Below, piece by piece: positions 26,994-34,374 of a DNA stretch of 52,122 nt. Made by a program: the position numbers and the translations under genes. Origin of the DNA: an uncultured Clostridia bacterium (GTDB lineage Bacteria > Bacillota > Clostridia > Christensenellales > Aristaeellaceae); assembly GCA_947165425.1 (NCBI GenBank), contig CAMVAJ010000010.1, positions 1 to 52,122 on the forward strand, given 5' to 3'. Within the stretch, counting starts at the first letter, position 1, and every line of letters starts with the position of its first letter. The notes under the pieces were generated by a model, which ran no database searches, was not told the DNA's origin, and worked only from the letters and a program-made list of their open reading frames with translations.

Positions 26994-28040
26994 ATGGACG
27001 ACCGATTTGTCTCAGGAATGGCCCAGGACGAGGACACGGGGCTGGAGCTCTCCCTGCGCCCCCACACCCTGCGCGAGTATGTGGGCCAGCGCGAGGTCAA
27101 GGACAGCCTGAGCATCTATATCCAGGCGGCGCTGCAGCGGCACGAGCCGCTGGACCATATCCTGCTCTACGGCCCGCCCGGCCTGGGCAAGACCACGCTG
27201 GCTTCCATCGTGGCGGCGGAGATGGGGCAGAACATCCGCATCACCTCCGGCCCGGCGATTGAGAAGCCGGGCGACCTGGCAGCCATGCTCTCCAACCTCT
27301 CCGAGGGGGACGTGCTCTTCATCGACGAGATCCACCGTCTCTCCCGGGCGGTGGAGGAGGTGCTGTACCCGGCGATGGAGGACTTCGCCATCGACATCAT
27401 GATCGGCAAGGGGCCGACCGCCCGCTCCCTGCGGGTGCCGGTGCCGCGCTTCACGCTGATCGGAGCGACGACCCGATTCGGCATGCTCTCCGCGCCGCTG
27501 CGGGACCGCTTCGGCATCATCTACCGGCTGGAGCTGTATACGCCGGAGGAGCTGGCCAGCATCGTCCGGCGCTCCAGCGACCTGCTGAAGGTCAAGAAGG
27601 CGGAGCCGGAGGGCCTGCTGGAGATCGCCAAGCGGAGCCGCGGCACGCCGCGCATCGCGAACCGGATGCTGCGCCGCGCTCGGGACTACGCCGACGTGCG
27701 CAACGAGGGCGTGCTCAGCGCCCAGATGGCGGACGAGGCCCTGGTGATGAACGGCGTGGACAGCCTCGGCCTGGACAAGACGGACCGGGCGATGCTGGCC
27801 GCGATGATGGACAAATTCGGCGGCGGGCCGGTGGGCCTGGACACGCTGGCGGCCTCCACCGGCGAGGACGCGGGCACCATCGAGAGCGTCTACGAGCCCT
27901 ATCTGATGCAGCTGGGCTTCATCATGCGGACGCCCCGGGGCCGGATCTGCACCCCGGCCGCCTGGCAGTATATGAAGCGGGAGATGCCCGGCGCCGAGCT
28001 GGAGGGCGACGGGACCGAGCAGACCCGGATGGAGATCTGA
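26994..28040 (+). CDS. ruvB: Holliday junction branch migration helicase RuvB
   Basis: RuvB is the AAA+ hexameric motor that drives branch migration with RuvA. The 348-residue protein carries Walker [12 protein letters not shown], Walker [11 protein letters not shown], sensor 1 [11 protein letters not shown] with the arginine finger LRDRFGI, and a winged-helix C-terminal domain ([15 protein letters not shown]). The ATG fits the expected start (DDRFVSGM then [12 protein letters not shown]), although GGAGG is 12 bases upstream, a rather long spacing. The C-terminal ~15 residues are acidic. Confidence 0.97.
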   Translation: MDDRFVSGMAQDEDTGLELSLRPHTLREYVGQREVKDSLSIYIQAALQRHEPLDHILLYGPPGLGKTTLASIVAAEMGQNIRITSGPAIEKPGDLAAMLSNLSEGDVLFIDEIHRLSRAVEEVLYPAMEDFAIDIMIGKGPTARSLRVPVPRFTLIGATTRFGMLSAPLRDRFGIIYRLELYTPEELASIVRRSSDLLKVKKAEPEGLLEIAKRSRGTPRIANRMLRRARDYADVRNEGVLSAQMADEALVMNGVDSLGLDKTDRAMLAAMMDKFGGGPVGLDTLAASTGEDAGTIESVYEPYLMQLGFIMRTPRGRICTPAAWQYMKREMPGAELEGDGTEQTRMEI

Positions 28041-28062
28041 TCAGAAAAACAGCATGCAAAAT

Positions 28063-28085
28063 CCCCCGGAGCAAGGCTCCGGGGG
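28063..28085. terminator. Bidirectional terminator between ruvB and the endoglucanase gene
   Basis: CCCCCGGAGC and GCTCCGGGGG pair around a three-base loop. The minus-strand side is followed by ATTTTGC and then T5 further on; the plus side is followed by a later T5. The two converging transcripts end here; neither T-run is immediately adjacent, so efficiency may be modest. Confidence 0.75.
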
Positions 28086-28108
28086 ACCGCTTGTTTTTGG
28101 AAATTGGA

Positions 28109-29878
28109 TTACTTCTTGGGGCCGTAGACGAAGGTGACCTCGATGGTCTCGACATGGGACATCACGGCGTCGTTGCGGTTGAGCACCTGGGCGGAGATGC
28201 CGATGTTCGGGCCGTAGAGCACGCGGGCGGAGGCCACGGACATGGGATCGGTGACCCACTCGTTGAAGAGGTTCATGCGGGTGCACTTGCCGTCGTCGGA
28301 GGTGGTGTAGGGGCGGCCGGAGAGCTTGTAGGGCTCGCCGTTGATCTTAACTTCAGTAATATGCATTGCCCAACCGGGATGTAAAAGCTCACCGTTTGTA
28401 ATACCAACAGCAGAGAAAGCAACGTTGTTTGAGAAACCAGCAGCAGTACCAGTGAAATCCAATCCCACCGTGTAGGTGCCTTCGCCTTCAATCAGTGCAT
28501 CTTTGGTGACAAGACCGGGGGTGATGGAATCTGCATTGTAGGTATCGCCCACGGAGTAGGTGATGCTGTAGTCTCCGGCATTCCACATGATCCATGCCAA
28601 GCAGGTATCGTCAGTGACTGCCACTGCGTCTGTGCGGAAAGTGGTCGGAGCGGCCGCAACGTCGGTTTCCATAGAGGCTTTGGCGGCGGCTTTTACGGCT
28701 TCGAGATCCCCTTCATTTGCCTGACGGCGGGTGTCATAGAGCGCGGCCATATCAGGGTTGGTGATCGCTAAACTCTTGCGGATATAGAAGCCGGAGCAAT
28801 CCCATAGAACAGGGCAGTAGTCGTAGTAGTCGCACAGATCAAGGAAATAGCGGTGATATGCAACCGCATTATCCTTCATAATGCCGTCTGCGCCGGGAAG
28901 TGCGCCGTATTCGCCGATGATGACGCCATAGCCCTGAGCTACAAACTTAGTCATCATCTTCATTTCTTTCTCCAGGGATTCATAGTCGCCCGAGGTGCCC
29001 CATGGAGATGCCGCACTGGCGGAAGAGGAGAGACAGTATGATGTGGGGCTGTAGCAGTGCACGGAGATCAGGAGCTTGTCCTTGGCGGTGTCGGTGGGCA
29101 TCTTGAAGCGCGGATCGCAGGTCTGTGCGATGTTGGTGCCGTAGCCCGGGATCAGCAGGAAGCGCTCGGCGTTGTGGCCGCCGGCGGCGCGGATCGTGTC
29201 CACGAAGGCCTGGTTGACCTGGTTGGCCAGCTCATAGCGCTGGTTGTCGTTCAGATAGGACACGACGGAGTCCTGGCAGTAGAGAGGGGAGTCCTCGTCG
29301 AAGCGCGCGCCGATCTCCTCGTTCGCGCCCTCGAAGATCAGGTGGGCGTCGTACTTGGCGAAGCGCTCCGCGATCTGGGACCACATACCCTTGTAGGCCT
29401 CCATGGCCAGGTTCCGGGTCTCCTTGCTCTCGGAGCCGAACATGCCGTACCAGCCGCCGTCCCAGTGGTCGTTGAGGACGACGTACATGCCCTCGTCGAG
29501 GGCCCAGGAGACGACCTCCTCGACGCGGTCCAGATAGAAGGCGCCGATGGTATAGTCGCCGGTGTTCAGATGGGTCGCGTTGGTCATCCAGGCGACCGGA
29601 ATGCGGATGGAGTCAAAGCCCGCCTCCTTCATGCCGTGGATCATCTCGCGGGTGGTGACCGGCTGGCCCCACATGGTCTCATAGAAGGTGGCGTCCTCGG
29701 TGGTGCAGCCGCCGAGCTTGCCGTTGTTGCAGGCCTCGAAGGTGTTGCCCAGATTGACGCCGTTGCCCATCAGCCGGGTGATCTCCAGGGCGGTCGGCTC
29801 GGCGGCGTCCTCGGCCAGCGCCGTGCAGGCGAGGCTCAGGACGGTCAGACACACAAGGGCGAGCATCAGCTTCTTCAT
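28109..29878 (-). CDS. Secreted GH5 endo-beta-glucanase (GH5_4-like) with C-terminal accessory module
   Basis: The enzyme cleaves internal beta-1,4-glucosidic bonds of cellulose, lichenan or xyloglucan-type chains with retention. The 589-residue protein has a signal peptide (MKKLMLALVCLTVLSLACTA, cut after ALA). A GH5 barrel at about 30-385 starts GNGVNLGNTFEA, then MWGQPVTT and DSIRIPVAW. Acid/base E187 lies in FEGANEE (the usual NEP is NEE) and nucleophile E323 in IGEYG. Residues about 423-585 are a module homologous to the repeats of the protein encoded at 34375-36450 (shared YTVGLDF, VKINGE, YTTSDDG, TRMNLFNEWVT). ATG at 29878 follows AAGGAGG. GC drops to about 52% between about 28330 and 28980, against about 65% around it. 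It is the last gene of the beta-glucan operon. Confidence 0.9.
   Translation of the reverse strand: MKKLMLALVCLTVLSLACTALAEDAAEPTALEITRLMGNGVNLGNTFEACNNGKLGGCTTEDATFYETMWGQPVTTREMIHGMKEAGFDSIRIPVAWMTNATHLNTGDYTIGAFYLDRVEEVVSWALDEGMYVVLNDHWDGGWYGMFGSESKETRNLAMEAYKGMWSQIAERFAKYDAHLIFEGANEEIGARFDEDSPLYCQDSVVSYLNDNQRYELANQVNQAFVDTIRAAGGHNAERFLLIPGYGTNIAQTCDPRFKMPTDTAKDKLLISVHCYSPTSYCLSSSASAASPWGTSGDYESLEKEMKMMTKFVAQGYGVIIGEYGALPGADGIMKDNAVAYHRYFLDLCDYYDYCPVLWDCSGFYIRKSLAITNPDMAALYDTRRQANEGDLEAVKAAAKASMETDVAAAPTTFRTDAVAVTDDTCLAWIMWNAGDYSITYSVGDTYNADSITPGLVTKDALIEGEGTYTVGLDFTGTAAGFSNNVAFSAVGITNGELLHPGWAMHITEVKINGEPYKLSGRPYTTSDDGKCTRMNLFNEWVTDPMSVASARVLYGPNIGISAQVLNRNDAVMSHVETIEVTFVYGPKK
28330..28980 (-). 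other. Low-GC mosaic segment inside the GH5 gene
   Basis: Sixty-base lines here average about 52% GC by hand count (several 42-48%), whereas flanking coding sequence in the same gene is about 62-67%. The reading frame is uninterrupted across both edges. The segment covers the end of the catalytic barrel and most of the accessory module. Gene conversion from a relative, or an assembly join between strain variants, are both possible. Confidence 0.6.
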
Positions 29879-29965
29879 GCGGTGGATTTCCTCCTTTGCG
29901 GCTTGGCTTGAAAGGAGCCCTCCCACCCGGTGGGGAGGGAGGGCGTTGGGTGAAAACGGGATGGA

Positions 29966-31738
29966 TTACTCGCCGACGATCGCGGCCTGAGCCTGCTGGG
30001 CGGCCCAGCACAGCGCGGCCTGCTCCTCGCACCACTTGACGCAGTCGGCATAGCCGTAGGAGTTGGCCTGCTGGATCATCTGCTTGATCATGCCCTCGAA
30101 GGCGCCCTCGTTCTCGGCGTAGATGGCGCGCCAGGACCAGGTCTTGACCGCGGTCTGGATCTGGCTCCACTTCTTGTCCAGGTCGCCGTCGCGGGTGGCC
30201 GGGGCGTAGGTGCCCTTGTCGAGCATGACCTTGTAGGGATGGTTCTCAAGATACTGCTGGGTGTCCGCCGCGCCGGACCACTCGCACCAGGCCTTCTGGA
30301 TGGGCATCAGGTCGGCGCTGAGCACGCTGACCCAGCCCGCCTTGTCCAGGGTCTCCTGGAGCTTGCTGTCGGGGTTGAGCTGGCTGGAGGTCAGGGTGGT
30401 GTTGTTGATCTGGAGCGCGCCGTCGTTGTAGGTGCCGCTCTGGGGATACTCCTTGCCGGTGCGGGGGCCGATCAGGGTGGTGCCGCTCATGTCGTAGGAG
30501 GGATCCACGCTGGTCTTGAGGCCCAGCTCGGTGAAGTACGCGCCGCCCTCCTCGTTGTAGTCCCAGGTCAGGCCCTTGGGGCCGTACCACATGACGAGGC
30601 TGCCCTCCGGGCTGGCCAGATAGTCAATCACGGCCAGGCAGAGCTCGGGGTACTCGGCGTCCGCGCCGATGGACCAGATGCGGTTGCCGCCGGTCATGGA
30701 CAGGCCGTAGGCGATGGGCGTGGCCTCCTCCGGCACGAAGGTGTACATATACTTGCCCTGCTCCAGGTGCTCCTTGGTGTTGAAGATGGAGGAGCCGGCA
30801 TAGTTGAAGATGGACCAGAAGGTGCCGCCGGCCTTGACCTTCTCACCCATGGTGGAGTATGTCTGGCTCGCGGAGTTGGGATCCAGCAGGCCCATGCGGT
30901 AGAGCTTGTTGAAGAAGCGCAGCATCTCGATGTACATGCCGTCTTCCTGCAGGCAGCCCTGGAACTCGCCGGTCTCGGTGCTGATCAGGCCCAGCTCAAA
31001 CTCGTCCCAGCCATAGTAGGCGGTGGCCAGGGCCTTGACATACATGACCATGTTGCCGTCCCAGTCGGGCCAGACGGAGACCGCGTAGGTGTCGTTGCCG
31101 TTCTCGTCCTTGGGGCAGATCTCCTTCATCTTGGCGAACAGATCCGCCAGATCGTCGAGATTCTTGACCTCGGGGCGGCCCAACTGGTCGTACAGATCCC
31201 AGCGGATGTCCCAGGTGTAGAAGAAGTTCTCATGGCTGCCGGCCTTCAGCGCCACGTTGTGGCCGAAGCCGTGGATTTTGCCGTCGGAGTTCTTGGCGCG
31301 GTTGGCCTCCAGGGCCATCTGATAGTTCTGCCAGACATAGGGGGCGTACTCCTCGCAGAGGCCGTCCTCCTCCCAGTCCAGCAGCAGGCCGTTGTTCACG
31401 GCGGACTGATACTGGTCGCCGTCGGAACCCCAGACCACGATGTCGCCCAGGTTGCCGCTCTCCATGCGGGTGGCGTAGGTGCCGTCGGAGTCGGGGATGA
31501 TGTTGATGCGGACGTTGAACTTATCCAGCAGCAGATCGGCGCTCCAGTGGCCCTGGATACCAGAGTAGTTGGCCAGCTGGCTGTAGACGTTCAGGGTGAT
31601 GGGCTCGCCGTCATAGACGCCGATCTCCTCGAGCTTGGCGACGATGTCGTCCTCGCCCTCGGCGGCCGCGGCGGTGAAGCCGGCGAAGGTGGTCATGAGC
31701 AGGGCCAGTGAGAGCAGAAGCGCCCACAGTTTTTTCAT
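29966..31738 (-). CDS. Extracellular solute-binding protein of a sugar ABC importer
   Basis: The 590-residue protein is a family 1 solute-binding protein of the LipO-like kind that works with LplB/YtcP permeases, capturing an oligosaccharide outside the membrane. A signal peptide (MKKLWALLLSLALLMTTFAG, cut in FTAAAA-EGE) is followed by two lobes; the second holds aromatic-rich stretches (NFFYTWDIRWDLYDQLG, WNYAG-like FWSIFNYAGSS, LTWDYNEEGG) suited to sugar stacking. No lipobox cysteine is present, unusual for a Gram-positive binding protein. ATG at 31738 follows AAGGAGG; an upstream ATG at 31762 is less likely. It lies 43 bases after the second permease and 87 bases before the GH5 gene, which fits uptake of glucanase products. 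Confidence 0.9.
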   Translation of the reverse strand: MKKLWALLLSLALLMTTFAGFTAAAAEGEDDIVAKLEEIGVYDGEPITLNVYSQLANYSGIQGHWSADLLLDKFNVRINIIPDSDGTYATRMESGNLGDIVVWGSDGDQYQSAVNNGLLLDWEEDGLCEEYAPYVWQNYQMALEANRAKNSDGKIHGFGHNVALKAGSHENFFYTWDIRWDLYDQLGRPEVKNLDDLADLFAKMKEICPKDENGNDTYAVSVWPDWDGNMVMYVKALATAYYGWDEFELGLISTETGEFQGCLQEDGMYIEMLRFFNKLYRMGLLDPNSASQTYSTMGEKVKAGGTFWSIFNYAGSSIFNTKEHLEQGKYMYTFVPEEATPIAYGLSMTGGNRIWSIGADAEYPELCLAVIDYLASPEGSLVMWYGPKGLTWDYNEEGGAYFTELGLKTSVDPSYDMSGTTLIGPRTGKEYPQSGTYNDGALQINNTTLTSSQLNPDSKLQETLDKAGWVSVLSADLMPIQKAWCEWSGAADTQQYLENHPYKVMLDKGTYAPATRDGDLDKKWSQIQTAVKTWSWRAIYAENEGAFEGMIKQMIQQANSYGYADCVKWCEEQAALCWAAQQAQAAIVGE

Positions 31739-31781
31739 GCGTTTGTCCTCCTTTTGCGTCACGATGGGAAAACGATACTCA

Positions 31782-32738
31782 TCAACCCTTCACCGCGCCA
31801 AGCATGATGCCCTTGACGAAGAAGCGCTGCATGAAGGGATAGACCAACAGAATCGGGATGATGCTGACCATGGAGACCGTGTACTGGATGACCCGCTGGT
31901 TCAGCATGCTGGCCGCCGCCTGCTCGCTCACCGTGCCGCCCTGGCTCATCATCGCGCCCAGGTTGGAGGAGGAGTTCAGGTAGATGTACAGGCGGTGCTG
32001 CAGAGTGTACAGCTCGGGGGAGTTGTTCATCAGCAGCAGGGAGTCCTGGAAGGAGTTCCAGTTGCCCACCGCGCCGAAGATGGCGATGGTGGCGAGAATC
32101 GGCACGGACAGGGGCAGAATGATCTTCAGCCAGACCTTTGTGGTGCCGGCGCCGTCGATGATGGCGCTCTCCTCCAGGGAGGCGGGGATGGACTCAATGT
32201 AGGTTTTGACCAGAATGATGTTGTAGGGGGCCACCATGCCGGGGATGATGTAGGCCAGGAAGTTGTCCGTCAAGCCCATCATCAGCATGTTCATGTACCA
32301 CGGCACCAGGCCGGCGTTGAAGTACATGGTGATGACCAGGAAACGGTACCAGAAGGAGCGCTTCCACATCTTCTGCTTCGTGACCAGGTAGCCGGCCCAG
32401 GCGGAGGTGATTACCATCAGGGCCGTGCCGATGATCGTGCGGGCGACGGTGACCAGCACCGAGGAGCCCAGATCCTGCACGTTCCGCAGGGCGAGGTAGT
32501 TGTTGATCTGAACGCCGAAGACGCCGTCGCCGGCCGCGTTTTTCAGCAGCGGGATAAAGTTGACCTTGCCGCTGGTCACCAGGTCGTTGTCGGAGATGGT
32601 GTTGATCAGCAGATAGTAGAAGGGGAAGATGCAGATGAAGGTGAAAACGGAGAAGAGGATGATGACCGCGATGTCGAAGATCCAGTCTCCGGCGCTGCGC
32701 TTGATATGCATGGTCGCCGCAATATCTTTTTTGCTCAT
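31782..32738 (-). CDS. Carbohydrate ABC transporter permease (YtcP/AraQ-type)
   Basis: This 318-residue permease has six predicted membrane helices, beginning after a 20-residue cytoplasmic N-terminus (helix near DIAVIILFSVFTFICIFPFY). The cytoplasmic EAA loop that contacts the ATPase reads LEESAIIDGAGTTKVWLKII with LP following. It ends VKGIMLGAVKG, a tail very characteristic of YtcP-type permeases. GGGAGG precedes the ATG. It follows the partner permease by 15 bases and precedes the binding protein. No ABC ATPase is encoded nearby, so a shared MsmX/UgpC-like ATPase is inferred. Confidence 0.94.
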   Translation of the reverse strand: MSKKDIAATMHIKRSAGDWIFDIAVIILFSVFTFICIFPFYYLLINTISDNDLVTSGKVNFIPLLKNAAGDGVFGVQINNYLALRNVQDLGSSVLVTVARTIIGTALMVITSAWAGYLVTKQKMWKRSFWYRFLVITMYFNAGLVPWYMNMLMMGLTDNFLAYIIPGMVAPYNIILVKTYIESIPASLEESAIIDGAGTTKVWLKIILPLSVPILATIAIFGAVGNWNSFQDSLLLMNNSPELYTLQHRLYIYLNSSSNLGAMMSQGGTVSEQAAASMLNQRVIQYTVSMVSIIPILLVYPFMQRFFVKGIMLGAVKG

Positions 32739-32753
32739 GTGCTGCGCCTCCCA

Positions 32754-34241
32754 TCATATGATGCTCTCGCCGCGAATGGCCTTGGAGATGCCGTTCGCCG
32801 CGAAGAGCAGCGTCACGCCGATCAGGGACTTGGAGATGCCGACCACGGTGGAGAGCGGGATCTGGTTCTGGCCGATACCGATGTGGTATACGTAGAGGTC
32901 CAGCACCTCGATGACGTCCTTGTTCATCGCGTTCTCGAAGACCAGGTACTGCTCCATGCCGTTGGAGAGGATGCCCGCGACGCTCATCAGGAGCATGACC
33001 ATGTAGGTGGGCATCAGGCCGGGGATGGTGATGTGCCAGATGCAGCGGAAGCGGTTCGCGCCGTCCACGCGGGCGGCCTCGTAGAGCTGCTGGTCAATGC
33101 CGGCGATGCCCGCGATGTAGACGATGGCGCTCCAGCCCACGCCCTTCCAGGTGCCCCAGAGGAGCATCTTGAGCCAGGTGTGGTCCGCGATCTGCAGGTA
33201 GTTGGTGTTCGCACCCTCCACATGCATGACGTTCGTCAGGAAGCTGTTGATGAAGCCGTCCGTGGAGAAAATGCAGATGGCGATGGCGTACACCAGAACC
33301 CAGGAGATGAAGTTCGGGATCGTGGTGAGGGTCTGCACGACGCGCTGGAACTTGGTGGAGCGGATCTCTGCCAGCAGCACGGCGAAGGCGATCGGCAGCC
33401 AGGAGGTCGCGATGCCCAGGCCGGACATGATCAGCGTGTTCCGCAGCACGCGCACCAGGTCGCGCACAGTGGCCGGATCGTTGAACAGCGAGCCGAACCA
33501 CTTGAAGCCCACGAAGTTGTCCGGGCCGATGGTGCCGCCGGGCTTGTAGTCAAAGAAGGCGAAGCGCCAGCCCCAGATGGGGAGGTAGGCGAAGATGAAG
33601 GAGAGGAGGATGACCGGCAGCATCATCAGGAAGAGCCGGTACTTCTCGTCCATGTTCATCTTCTCGTCGTCCGCCTGCACCCGCGTGGACAGGAAGGCGA
33701 TCAGCGCGGTGCAGAAGAGCAGCGCCGCGAAGATGACGAACACGGTAAAGCCGGTGGGCAGGATGGGCAGCACGGTGCTGGCCTTGCCGACTTCCTCCGC
33801 GTGGGCGGCGATGCTCGTGTACACCCGATAGATCATGAAGAGGCCGACGCCCATGACCGGGGCGCCCACGAGGGGCAGCAGCATGCCTGTCCGGCGCATG
33901 CGGCGGTTGCCCAGGCTCATGCAGGCGCCTGCGGCGCAGAACAGGACGCCCAGCATCAGAATGACGCAGGACACCATCAGCAGGGTGATGTCCTTGTCCT
34001 GAATCCACTGGGAGCGCAGGATGCGGCCCATGCTGTTGGTGATGGTGGAGTAGCTGATGCCGGTCGTGAACAGACTGGCGGCGGAATTGATTTTCTCGCT
34101 GACGCGGCCCGGGTTGACCGGCGGGAAGAAGAGCGCCATGCCAGCCACCAGCGCGACGATGCGATAGATCCAGAGCGGGATGCGCTGCGCAACGCTCTGC
34201 GGCTCCTCTGCCATGCGGACAGGCTTAGCGGAAGCCTGCAT
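32754..34241 (-). CDS. Carbohydrate ABC transporter permease (LplB-type) with N-terminal membrane extension
   Basis: The C-terminal ~290 residues (about 205-495) are a standard LplB-type permease: KYRLFLMMLPVILLSFIFAY, IWGWRFAFFDYKPG, and the EAA loop YEAARVDGANRFRCIWHITI followed by PG. The first ~200 residues are extra. They contain about four to five hydrophobic helices (WIYRIVALVAGMALFFPP, ITLLMVSCVILMLGVLF, TGMLLPLVGAPVMGVGLF, GFTVFVIFAALLFCTALI) not found in ordinary LplB proteins of about 300 residues. ATG at 34241 follows TAGGAGTG; a longer frame to 34460 overlaps the upstream gene and has an unlikely basic Pro/Arg composition. It is the first transporter gene of the operon. Confidence 0.9.
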   Translation of the reverse strand: MQASAKPVRMAEEPQSVAQRIPLWIYRIVALVAGMALFFPPVNPGRVSEKINSAASLFTTGISYSTITNSMGRILRSQWIQDKDITLLMVSCVILMLGVLFCAAGACMSLGNRRMRRTGMLLPLVGAPVMGVGLFMIYRVYTSIAAHAEEVGKASTVLPILPTGFTVFVIFAALLFCTALIAFLSTRVQADDEKMNMDEKYRLFLMMLPVILLSFIFAYLPIWGWRFAFFDYKPGGTIGPDNFVGFKWFGSLFNDPATVRDLVRVLRNTLIMSGLGIATSWLPIAFAVLLAEIRSTKFQRVVQTLTTIPNFISWVLVYAIAICIFSTDGFINSFLTNVMHVEGANTNYLQIADHTWLKMLLWGTWKGVGWSAIVYIAGIAGIDQQLYEAARVDGANRFRCIWHITIPGLMPTYMVMLLMSVAGILSNGMEQYLVFENAMNKDVIEVLDLYVYHIGIGQNQIPLSTVVGISKSLIGVTLLFAANGISKAIRGESII

Positions 34242-34316
34242 AGAATCACTCCTAACAAAAATCGGTCCACAGCACGGCGGCCACCATCCGTCCGGAGGCC
34301 AGCCTGAACTGGAAGA

Positions 34317-34353
34317 GCGGCGGCGTCGGTTCGCATGGAGCTGACGCCGCCGC
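34317..34353 (-). other. Intra-operon stem-loop between repeat protein and permease genes
   Basis: GCGGCGGCGTC and GACGCCGCCGC form a perfect 11-base stem around a 15-base loop, 22 bases past the stop of the repeat-protein gene. On the minus strand it is followed by TCTTCC rather than a T-run. It looks like a partial terminator or an RNA 3' stabiliser that would raise the level of the first gene over the transporter genes. Confidence 0.6.
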
Positions 34354-34374
34354 AAAAACAGAGAATGTGGATTT

